Shown: positions 1 through 8,584 of the stretch, one piece after another
Layout of the letters: each line of letters begins with the position of its first letter
How positions within the stretch are numbered: the first letter of the stretch is position 1
Source: Ophiothrix spiculata
Taxonomy: Eukaryota; Echinodermata; Ophiuroidea; Amphilepidida; Ophiotrichidae
Reading direction: 5' to 3' (one strand)
DNA: 20,236 nt
NCBI GenBank assembly: GCA_000969725.1
Contig: JXSR01S045003.1
Made by a program: the position numbers and the translations under genes
Notes under the pieces: generated by a model
Seen by the model: only the letters and a program-made list of their open reading frames with translations
Databases searched by the model: none
Told to the model about the DNA's origin: nothing

Positions 1-858
1 TTATGCCAAAACAAAAGTGATATTTGGCTAAATGGTTACTTGAATTGAAAGAGATCAATAATATTAACATCATATCAAACAATTGTTTTTTTGACCATTA
101 TGACCATGTAACACCTTTTTGACCCATCTCATGAAATGCCACCATATACATATATATAATATACATATTATGGGAAACCGGCTTTACTAATATGTGGCTG
201 TCCAGCCCGTATGAGCCGTAAATGCAGCCAGAAACTTAATTTTGCGCTACAGGTGAAAATACATGTCAAGGTCGTAATTTGCCAAAATTGATTTTTTTTT
301 TCACAGATTCACAATCGTTGTGTTTACTACTTACTGGCAGCAAAGTTTTATTTCAAGCAAATGATGGGAAATGTGGAATAAATCTGCATATTTTCAAGAC
401 GATCAACAAAAAATATGGGGCTTACTGATCTTTGAATCCGTTTATCTCAGTTATACGTTTTACTCTCTGACAACCTTTGACGGACCATAACTTGACTTCT
501 AGAAATCGTCTGAAGTTCATTAAGGTGTCATTTAAATTCTTAAAGCATGGTCTTTGCAAATAATTAAAATAATGAAAATGACAAAGAGGGCAGAGGTGGC
601 ATTTACGGTTGGTTTGGGATGTACGGTCACATATATGGTGCTCCTTCTGTAAAAACTTGGTGCAAGATTTTTGATATTACCGGCAAATGTGTATCTAAAT
701 TATAAAGACTGACTTCTAGCTTGGAAACTCAACATCCACCTATTGGGAAATGTTTAGTACAAATGGACAGAACTGAATTACTAAAGCCTGAAAACTGAAG
801 ACACATTGGCCAATACATTCACAAGAGGTCCAGGTTAAACCTGGTTAAGAGAATTTAC
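1..858. other. Gene-free AT-rich stretch
   Basis: No open frame here looks like protein. The only structure I see is a weak inverted pair, 191-230 against 594-633. Both arms contain CCGTAAATGC and start TATGTG when read in the same sense, with about 28 of 40 positions matching. This could be the ends of an old 440-bp MITE, but the match is too degraded to call. Confidence 0.5.
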
Positions 859-860
859 TA

Positions 861-1532
861 CACTCCCGCCCGAAAGTATTTCCGCACAATTAAAAACGTT
901 CAGAAACCTCATTTTTTATAATAAACGACCTTAAATCATTAAAGATTCATACTAGTATAGGTAACTTATTTATTGCATATGAAAAAATTGATGTTTGTTT
1001 TAATATTTAAAAACCTACATTACCGTGGAAATATTATTTAAAAACCTACATTGCCATTGAAATTGGCTGATTTCATGGGCCATGTACAAATACACCACAA
1101 GTAGAAATCTCATCAATATATAACTTATCAATTTTTCATCTATAAACCTCATTTTTACCTTGTAACCGGATAGAATATTTTCAGGTTCTAAGTTTTAAAA
1201 CAAATACGCAGAAATGTATGAAAACTCATTTTTTATGTGCAGACGAAAGTAGTAATGTGCATTTCACGTCATATTTTTCAAATGCAATGAATGCAATTCC
1301 GGATTGGTTAAATCAGCTCGTATTTATTTTTTCTCATGAAGGCACAATTTCCTCAATTTCTTCTGTTGCTTCCTGCGAGCGGTGTTCCCCGCTCCCGCAA
1401 AATTTGCTGCCCTGGTTAAATCTATAATCATACAATATAGATTCTGTCAAAAAATGACGAAAAATCGGACAAATGTCTTTTGAGATATGGCTGAATAAAG
1501 TTTTTGTGCGGAAATACTTTCGACCGGGTGTG
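861..1532. mobile_element. TA-flanked MITE, Tc1/mariner-like termini
   Basis: The left end begins CACTCCCGCCCGAAAGTATT. The right end, read on the minus strand from 1532, begins CACACCCGGTCGAAAGTATT. The arms match at about 25 of 28 positions and share an 18-bp core ending TTCCGCACAA. TA dinucleotides flank both ends (859-860 and 1533-1534), as expected for a Tc1/mariner-type target duplication. The 672-bp interior has no transposase; its one open frame of 69 codons resembles nothing I know, so this is a non-autonomous copy. Superfamily is inferred from the TA alone. Confidence 0.7.
1005..1066. repeat. 31-bp tandem duplication inside the TA-flanked MITE
   Basis: Two adjacent 31-bp units, 1005-1035 and 1036-1066, both begin ATTTAAAAACCTACATT and differ at a handful of positions near their 3' ends. 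It is a local tandem duplication inside the element, with no evident function. Confidence 0.75.
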
Positions 1533-1534
1533 TA

Positions 1535-2070
1535 CTTTCCTATAAGAAACCAATCCTATTCAGCCAATCTCTAAACTGGGTTTCAAAGTTGGAGGTTGTT
1601 TTTAAGTGTCCACTTTCTGAAATTGTCTTTCTAGCATTTTATACAGCAATCGATACCCAATTTTAAATAATACACACCACAAAAAAGAAAGTTCTTGGTA
1701 AAGTGTAATGTTTTCCCGTGATACAAAATTCCACTTACACCAGGTCTAAAATTTAACTTAGCTTAGACCCCTTTGTGCAAACCTATATTATATACATAGT
1801 TCTTTTTACACCTCTGTAGATTTACACATAATATACTATGTACTATAGAAAAAAAAACAGTATTACAAGAAACAAAATATCAGTATAACTATAGAAAAAT
1901 GTAAAAAAAAAATTAAAACATTATTTCAAGAGTCAGTGTTTATGTATATTTTGGCAACAAAAGTATTTGTAATATCATATTTGCTACATAATGAATTAAA
2001 GAAAGACTTCACATAAAGATAAAATTGCAGAGCAGTATTGTTTTAATGAGTTCTACACAATTACAGTAAG
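1535..2070. other. Gene-free AT-rich stretch
   Basis: This stretch is very AT-rich with many A runs. I see no coding signal, no RNA gene and no convincing repeat boundary. Confidence 0.5.
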
Positions 2071-2299
2071 GCGACGAAAACAAAATATCCTATTTTACGG
2101 GCGGGCAGACCTAAAATAACACCAAAGTCTGAAAAAATTGAGAGAACAAAAAAAAAATTTACAAACAAATTAAAAATTTAACCAAAATTGTTACATTTTT
2201 GCCAAAAACGGCTGATTTTACATGATTTTGGCAAAACAAAAAAAATCTCAAATTTAGGGTCGGTCATGCCCGTAAAACAGTTTTTTAAATTTTTTGTCG
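2071..2299. mobile_element. Probable degraded MITE with CGAC ends
   Basis: The left end starts CGACGAAAAC (2072 onward) and the right end, read on the minus strand from 2299, starts CGACAAAAAA. About 30 bp inside each end is TTTTACGGGC followed shortly by GACC. The arms match loosely over about 45 bp. No clean target duplication is visible. The interior of about 230 bp is A-rich and non-coding. Confidence 0.45.
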
Positions 2300-4162
2300 T
2301 GTAATGGTCCTTGGCGTAAAATGGCACATTTAGCTAGTTCAAATGTTCTGTCCGTGCATAACAATGCATTTTGTAATCCGTAGTAAAATATTTTGTTAAC
2401 CCATTACTTATTCTATTCACTGGAGTCAATAAGTATAGATAATCCCCACTTGAGAAATTGCAATCCTTAACAATCCTTTTGTGTTTACACGATAAAAAGC
2501 ACAACTAAAAAACTCTAGGCGTTATGCTTTTCGTCGAAGACAATAGCCTATCCTATACTTTGATTGACAGGCCTCTTTTGTGCTTTAAGATTAATTCGAT
2601 ACTTCTTTTGTATTTACGATTTAGTTAACAAAATCCTTTGTACTTACGACAAACTTGAACAGGCTAATTGTATAGTCTGTATGCACAAAGCAACAAAGTG
2701 TAACCAATGTCCAGCCCTTGTCAAAAATGATAAAACATGGCAAAACTGGTCGGAATTGCACTTTTTTATTGATATCTGTTGAAAAAAAACACATATTCGG
2801 GTTTTATCTGTAAATGTCTGTTTCTTGTTTATTTCTCATATGTAAATAGTGAGAATGGCAATCATGTCAACAATCCAGGGTATTGAAAAAAATAAACCTT
2901 TCTGGAAACTTTTATTGTGCTGATGTGAATTTTCTGTGAGATTTATGAAAAAATGCACAAAACGCTCTAAAAACTCGCTTGTATTTGACATTCACCCTAA
3001 AATTTGGCTCATTTATTTGTATTTCATCATTCAATATTGCCAGAAAAAATCATCCGTCGTCAGAAATTCTTGTGATTTTTGTTATCATTATCATTTGACG
3101 TTATATTATTATTTTTAAGCTTACCAATTTTTTTTTCTGGGAACGGCGCGGCCGTGTTAAAGCGGATTTCGAATCCCTGGTTCAATCAATGTCTATTTGA
3201 ATTGATCCATTTTTACATTGCTGAAAGATAACACAGCCCTGAATCAGTAAAAATTAAAACGCACTCACAATATAGACAAAAAAATCAAATTAAACAAAAA
3301 GTAATAATACTCTACTAATAAGATTGTCAAAATAATTATTTGTGCATGTGGATAAAATTCTATTTTTGTTATTCTTAAGATCCGTCAGCAATGACGGATG
3401 ACGATAAATCAAGGAGTTAAAACTATTGCAATGATTGGCACAAAATAAAATTGCACAATTACCTCATAAACATAGAATAACAAATATTAAATATTGCATA
3501 AAGCAGGGTGGGGCACGTACAAGAAGTTTTGCTGTGGCAATAATTCAATGTAGCGAAACAATCACTTGCCTCAGGGATACCCTGGTCCTTGCGGCCGATC
3601 GGACACCGGCCGCTGTCTGACCGGTGTCCGTAAGCTGTCAGAGATGACGGAAGCATGCCACAAGAATTTAATTCCTAGTTAAAACCTTGCAGTTTGTATA
3701 CGATGACTTCAGTTATGGTCATATAGCCATCGGTGTCCGACCGGGTATCGCAATCATTCACCGGTGTCATACTGGCATTGCAGCTTATGTGACTAGGGTG
3801 TAAAACATACACATAAATTTAAATATCACTGTCTGGAGATCCAAGGGTTGCATACCTTCCTCTTTGGAGTGCAGAGTGCCTCATGATCAAAAACAGGGTT
3901 AAAGAGGCTGATTGTTACAATTTGTACCAACCTCCAGCCCCCATTAAATATGCCCCATATAACATACAATGCTGAATTAATTCTGGCATATGCCATTTCT
4001 ATACCAAGTGCCTCAATTTTGATCTTAATTTTGGTATTCACCGATTTTTTTCCCCCAGGGGTATCCAGTTTACCTTTTCTCATAGTACCCAGTTACTATA
4101 ACAGTGGTGTAGACCATAATATACATTCTTGTTAACCAAAACAAATTCAAGTTGATTTGATT
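2300..4162. other. Gene-free intergenic stretch
   Basis: Nothing here can be assigned to a gene family. Several 60-85 codon open frames exist on both strands, but they are AT-driven and overlap each other. A minus-strand frame at 3826-4083 has a somewhat protein-like composition, yet I cannot place it. The one clear structure is the hairpin at 3600-3630. Confidence 0.5.
3600..3630. repeat. Perfect 10-bp inverted repeat with CCGGTGTC motifs
   Basis: CGGACACCGG at 3600-3609 is the exact reverse complement of CCGGTGTCCG at 3621-3630, with an 11-nt loop. CGGTGTC recurs at about 3731 and 3761, so this GC-rich patch may be part of an old repeat element. No role can be assigned. Confidence 0.6.
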
Positions 4163-4166
4163 TTAA

Positions 4167-4600
4167 GGTGTCTGGTCCACGCGTACCAGTATGCGCGAGT
4201 TTCCGAGTTGGTAAGTGCCGCAATACACATGCGCATATACTCGTGAGTAGTGTTTTGAAGCTAAAAATAGCCATATTTTAAAAATTTTCTGGAAAATTAG
4301 TTCGGTGACCCCAAATTTTTATTGTTTTATTTGAAAGAACATACAAAAATTGACAAAAATTTTCGGGCGAATTTTTTGAATCAACACTAAATAATGTCAC
4401 TTTGCCATATTTCACATAGACCCCTGTACTAATTTTTCACACAAAAAACTCAATAAATGCTGTTTTTAAACTGACTCACTGCAAAATGAGTCTGGTGACC
4501 CCCAATTTTTATTTTAAAAATCGGTTCTACATTGATAAAATATCAATCATGCCGATTTTTACTAGAAAATTTAGGGCAGATCTATTATGGACCAGACACC
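4167..4600. mobile_element. TTAA-flanked MITE, piggyBac-like, copy 1
   Basis: The ends are AGGTGTCTGGTCCA (left) and, read on the minus strand, the same AGGTGTCTGGTCCA (right). TTAA flanks both ends (4163-4166 and 4601-4604), the target duplication of piggyBac-type transposons. The 434-bp interior carries no transposase. It shares blocks with the next copy: CACATGCGCA, TAGTGTTTTGA and a CACATAGACCCCTGTACTAA segment. Superfamily is inferred from the TTAA. Confidence 0.75.
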
Positions 4601-4604
4601 TTAA

Positions 4605-4922
4605 GGTGTCTGATCCATTCATGCTAGCACCTCCTTGATTTGATTTTGCAAGTGCAGCAACACACATGCGCAGTATAGTATAGTGTTTTGATGCCAAAAA
4701 TAGGTGGGTGACCCACACTTTTTATTTTGTTACTTGAATAATGTAGTTTTTGCCACATTTCACATAGACCCCTGTACTAATTTTTCCCCAAAAGCTCCAA
4801 AAATTTTATTTTTAAACTGACTCGCATGCAAAAACGAGCCTGGTGACCGGTTCTACATCAATAAAATATTAATTTTTGCCAATTTGTACCAGAAAATGTC
4901 AGTCCGATCATGTACCAGACAT
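4605..4922. mobile_element. TTAA-flanked MITE, same family, copy 2 in tandem
   Basis: The left end is AGGTGTCTGATCCA and the right end, read on the minus strand, is AGATGTCTGGTACA. The left TTAA (4601-4604) is the same four bases that close copy 1; the right one has decayed to CTAA (4923-4926). Orientation and internal blocks match copy 1, but it is about 115 bp shorter. The two copies therefore lie head to tail sharing one target site. Confidence 0.7.
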
Positions 4923-4926
4923 CTAA

Positions 4927-5590
4927 AACCTAACAAACAAGTATTCACAATTTCTCAACTATTTTGGGATCCTAATTTTTCACATTTTTTCAAAGCCTTC
5001 AGGGGAAGGTGAGGGATAAAGTTTAAGTTTTCATGCTGATGCTTCTAAAGACAGAAGCCTTTACTATCACTTATTTCCCAAAAATCCGTCAAGCTCCATG
5101 ATTAACCATCTATATAAAAAGGCCACAAAAAAGTACATAATGCTAATTATATTTACAGAAAATAAAAGAAAGTTGGCTATAAACATCTTTTATACATTAA
5201 TTTACAAGTTCCAAATACCAAAGGGCTAAGTTCATGTCAATATGTGCTTCTATAAATACTTGTTTTGGCTATACACATAGAGCAGTGTATTTACAATGAT
5301 ATGAACTTTGCCCTGTAGATTAGAGTATAAAATTTCACAGAGTGCACTTTGTAACATATTTACAATATCTTTATTTTATACATTTCTATACAGCACAAGC
5401 ACACTGATAATATTATGGCATTCTTCTAAAATAGTCACTATTTGTTTTATGTTTTATTTTTCACTTTTTTTATCAAAAATACTAGATATACAAACTGATA
5501 GGCAAATTTTATTTGTTCTGTAACTCAAAAATATTGAAATATATTTACATCTACAATGAAAATTCTAAGTCATTTCAATAACTGTCTTTG
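4927..5590. other. Gene-free AT-rich stretch
   Basis: I see no gene, RNA or repeat boundary. One 71-codon plus-strand frame at 5308-5523 is hydrophobic and AT-driven, with no recognisable motif. Confidence 0.5.
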
Positions 5591-5732
5591 TTTAGTCACA
5601 ATAACTCGTACAAACAGTTACAAGCAGCGTTTAGTCCGTTTCAAAGGACCATGAGCAGCGATGGCGTCGCATGGTCCTATTAGATGGACTAAACACTGCT
5701 CGTAACTGTTCGTACAAGTTATTGTGACCAAG
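5591..5732. mobile_element. Foldback MITE
   Basis: The two halves are inverted copies of each other. The left arm contains GTCACAATAACTCGTAC, CAGTTACAAGCAG and TTTAGTCC. The right arm, read on the minus strand, contains GTCACAATAACTTGTAC, CAGTTACGAGCAG and TTTAGTCC. A second inner pair, GGACCAT on each side, continues the fold, so nearly all of about 140 bp can form one hairpin. There is no coding content. Confidence 0.75.
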
Positions 5733-5808
5733 CTCTTAGATACCCAACCCGTACACTTTGTTTATTGTGCAAAAGGTTAGACATGGACCAACTTGACCTA
5801 TGTGGCCC

Positions 5809-6177
5809 AATAGGCAGGAGCGGACATCCGGGCGTTTTGTTTACATCCGGAACGTTTGTCCAAATAGCGTGGTGAAAACATTTGCCGACTTCCCATTCAA
5901 CTCAATGGAGAAAATGACGGCTAGCGGAAACTTCAATTGATTTTAGCAAATTGTCAAAATATTTCGATTCCAAAATCATGAGATGTGTGGTATTCAAGTC
6001 ATAACAAAATGACAAACAGCTCATCATTTCACAGATTTTCGTCTAGCTAAAAAAGAAAGAAAATGAAGGGATGCCTGGCTGAAGTATTGATTGTTTTCAC
6101 CGCGCACGAAGTCCAACGTGAGTTATTTTTAGATCATTTTGCTGTGTATGACGTAGGTCCGCTTTCACCTATTTGTA
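5809..6177. mobile_element. Candidate MITE with AATAGG...AGCGGAC ends
   Basis: The left end reads AATAGGCAGGAGCGGAC. The right end read on the minus strand gives AATAGGTGAAAGCGGAC, matching at 14 of 17 positions. Further in, GGTGAAAACA occurs near each end in mirrored positions. The block is richer in G+C and CpG than its surroundings. No clear target duplication was found. Confidence 0.5.
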
Positions 6178-6256
6178 GTCTCTACCCTAACTAAATACCA
6201 TATCACAAAAAACACTTAAATGTGATTCAAACTGACATGTTACAGTTTACAATTAA

Positions 6257-6520
6257 CTCATGGGTGGGGGGGGGGGTCAAGTATAATGGTGCAGGCATAG
6301 CGTGACCACAGTTTTCTGAAGCCAAAATATACCCTTTTTTCCCTATTCACACCCTAAATGGGGATTTTAAAGATAGAATTTGAAAAGTACTCTTAACACT
6401 ATTTCTTGAAATGCATGATTCACCCTTCTGTCCTAAAAAAACAACCATAATTCCCCTTTTCTTTGTCACGCTATGCCTGCAACATTATGCTTGACTGGCC
6501 CCCCCCCCCCCTTGAATGAG
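6257..6520. mobile_element. MITE with poly-G termini, copy type 1
   Basis: The left arm is CTCAT, a G run (6266-6276), then TCAAGTATAATGGTGCAGG and CATAGCGTGAC. The right arm read on the minus strand is CTCATTCAA, a G run (13 C on the plus strand at 6499-6511), then TCAAGCATAATGTTGCAGG and CATAGCGTGAC. The arms are about 45 bp. The interior of about 170 bp is non-coding. Target duplication is unclear because the flanks themselves look inverted. Confidence 0.7.
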
Positions 6521-6922
6521 AAAATGTGTTTAGAGAAACTCTTGCTATCCAATTTTACCTTAAATTGCATTTTATTTTTTATGTACAACATTTGTCACCG
6601 CATGGAGAGCTTATAAATACTATCAAAATATTGAAAAGACAATTATTTTAACCTATGTCTTTCTTTTGGTGCCAAAAATTACAGTTTTAAAATATCGAAA
6701 TAAAGCACGTACTTCACAGTTTCAAAATGTGTGCTACAAGAGCTGGTTGGTCAGTAGTCTGAGTATTAGCACCGTGCACTGAACACGATTGGGGAATACT
6801 AAAGCATGGGTACCTGGTATTAAAATTCAAACAGAGGTACCAAAAACAGTCATTGAAACAACCAAAATACTTGATAACCAAACGCATGTTAAAATAACTT
6901 TGGAATGCAGAAAATGATAGTC
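6521..6922. other. Gene-free stretch between MITEs
   Basis: AT-rich sequence with no coding signal I can support. A 78-codon minus-strand frame (6714-6950) runs into the next MITE and is taken as chance. Confidence 0.5.
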
Positions 6923-6925
6923 TTA

Positions 6926-7114
6926 GGTTGTGTTCACACATAACAGTCATGACTTAGCAGTTGCGTTCACACTGGGACACGACTCGCACGTGAAAACTAG
7001 TGGCGTGTCAGTTTTGATCACGAGCGAGACACTTTCTATAATTGCGTTCACACTGGGAATTCGCTCATGAGCAAAAATATAGTCATGACCCAATTCTTCT
7101 GTGTGAACATGCCC
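6926..7114. mobile_element. TTA-flanked MITE, PIF/Harbinger-like
   Basis: The left end is GGTTGTGTTCACACA and the right end, read on the minus strand, is GGGCATGTTCACACA. TTA flanks both ends (6923-6925 and 7115-7117), the three-base duplication usual for PIF/Harbinger elements. GCGTTCACACTGGGA occurs twice in direct orientation inside (near 6963 and 7044). At 189 bp it is non-coding. Confidence 0.65.
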
Positions 7115-7274
7115 TTAAACCACCGAATACATACTTTTGCCAGCAAAAATATTATACACATAGATTAGATTATCCTGTTGATTTGAACAAAATATGGTAT
7201 TACTGCAATAACGTAGAACACATGAATGCAAAACGTTTTGAACATGTGTAAGTGTAACTATTCTGTATAGTAAC

Positions 7275-7600
7275 CATAGATTTACAGGGGAGATACCAGG
7301 CTTTGTATGCAGGCATCGTCAGCCATGGAACTCAAATTGGGGTATTCGGGTCCACTCGTACTCCACTAAAGTAAACTCTGAATGCCAAGATCCGGTTGCA
7401 CGTAGAGACAAACTGTGCAAATGATACTTACACGAATGATACGCCAACCTGCACACAAAGCATGTGTGCCTGTTTTTAACTTTCACGCATTATAACAAGA
7501 TGCGATGCTTTATCGGCAAATACCCGAATACCCCCAATTTTGTCTCAATGCCGGAATAAAAATGGTGGCGTACCTGGTATATCTCCCCTGTAAATCTATG
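7275..7600. mobile_element. hAT-type MITE with perfect 8-bp target duplication
   Basis: ATAGTAAC occurs immediately before (7267-7274) and after (7601-7608) the element: a perfect 8-bp duplication, the size made by hAT transposases. Both ends, read inward, begin CATAGATTTACAGGGGAGAT and continue to CCAGG after a 2-bp indel. The interior (326 bp in all) has no transposase. The identical duplication and ends suggest a fairly recent insertion compared with its neighbours. Confidence 0.85.
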
Positions 7601-7708
7601 ATAGTAACACACTTTATTCATAAATGACACACTTAATCAAGTGTGTTTAATTTGAACACAGTGTTAATATCTAGAACACTTGCATATATACAATCAGAAC
7701 ACTAAAAG

Positions 7709-7833
7709 GCAAGAAAGTTGTATCTGCAATGAATGGCTGCCATATGTTACTCTTAACACCCAATCACTGGAATGCAAAAACAAAATCCCTCAAAATTTGT
7801 CCCCATATGTCAGTGGCTCTTAAAATGGTTCTT
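7709..7833 (+). repeat. Dispersed repeat, copy A
   Basis: This 125-bp segment matches the minus strand of 10911-11031. Shared stretches include GCAAGAAAGT, GTATCTGCAATG, TGGCTGCC, TTAACACC, CCCTCAAAATTT and GTCAGTGGCTCTT. AATATCTAGA and CAGAACACT just outside it (7655-7702) recur inverted near 7870-7920, so the full element may span about 7655-7920. Confidence 0.7.
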
Positions 7834-7893
7834 TATGCACTCAATGACTAAATGTTCTACTTATTGAACATGTGTCAGTGTTCTGGTTGCATG

Positions 7894-7945
7894 CACAAAC
7901 CTTGTGCTCTAGATATTTACACAAACCATGTGCTCTAGATTTCTG
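7894..7945. repeat. 26-bp tandem duplication
   Basis: Two adjacent units (7894-7919 and 7920-7945) both read CACAAACC(T/A)TGTGCTCTAGAT. It is a small local duplication at the edge of the dispersed repeat copy A. Confidence 0.65.
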
Positions 7946-7971
7946 AAAATAGGGGTTTACTGTACCACTGC

Positions 7972-7977
7972 TTTATT
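7972..7977 (-). promoter_or_regulatory. Candidate polyadenylation signal AATAAA
   Basis: On the minus strand this reads AATAAA about 340 nt after the stop codon. It is the first canonical hexamer I noticed downstream of the stop, with another at about 7613. In AT-rich DNA such hexamers are common by chance, so this is only a candidate end for the cyclase mRNA. Confidence 0.3.
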
Positions 7978-8318
7978 ACGGGGTTTAATCACATGCTTTT
8001 GACTGCAATATGCTCGTAGGTATAATCACTTGATTTGGCTTTGGGCAGAATGATGCAGGATTAAGTGATACTTAATATCTTATCAAATTCTTTAACATTG
8101 TTTACCACAATTTAACTGTCAATATAATCATTTTAATTTTTTGTACATTCTTACAAAATTTGTTGAAACTGAAAATCTACAAATTTCTTGTATACAATTT
8201 CAAAAAGTGTACAAAATAGTTCTCTAAATTTATCAAAAGTAGTAAGCATCATGTATACACAAAATATTACCCGATACCTTAATTAAGCACTTTATAATTG
8301 TTGATGACCTTTTGACCC

Positions 8319-8584
8319 TTATTTCCTTTTTGCACTTGCATTTGGTGAACTAAGCAGGAAGTAGGTCAACATCTCACCTTTACCTTTGACCTTTATTAAC
8401 CCACGCTTTTCAAATTCATAACCTTTGGGTTCAAGTACACTGACCATATCCTGAGTAACTTGTATTCGTTCTTGTACCCCTGTGCCGTCCATACGGCTTG
8501 ATACGTTGACTGTGTTACCCCAAATATCATACTGGGGTTTCCGTGCACCAATGACTCCACTGACCACAGGACCTACATTTAGAC
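8319..8584 (-). CDS. ADCY5/6: Adenylyl cyclase exon i (terminal): end of C2 domain and stop
   Basis: Codes residues 416-503. It opens after TTCCTTACAG and completes the split glycine of GLNVGPVV. It contains [18 protein letters not shown], holding the adenine-recognising aspartate (D435), N442 and R446, then [13 protein letters not shown]. The short tail ends KRK before TAA. Vertebrate ADCY5/6 end a few residues after the same TYFL motif, so the C-terminus is complete. Small departures from vertebrate sequence: VVSG for VVAG and MDGTG for MDSTG. Confidence 0.96.

Larger units (their letters stand above)
7609..8318 (-). other. Presumed 3' UTR and downstream flank of the adenylyl cyclase gene
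   Basis: This is the sequence directly after the TAA stop in the direction of transcription. It contains a dispersed repeat copy (7709-7833), a 26-bp tandem duplication (7894-7945) and a possible polyadenylation hexamer at 7972-7977. The end of the transcript cannot be fixed from sequence alone. Confidence 0.4.

Noticed and set aside
3150..3185. tRNA-like TTTCGAATCCC segment
   Set aside because: It resembles a T-arm, but the stem does not pair and no D-arm, anticodon arm or acceptor stem surrounds it.
7642..7700. Repeated AACACT/GTGTT motifs as regulatory sites
   Set aside because: They are explained by the inverted ends of the dispersed repeat around copy A, with no independent sign of regulation.
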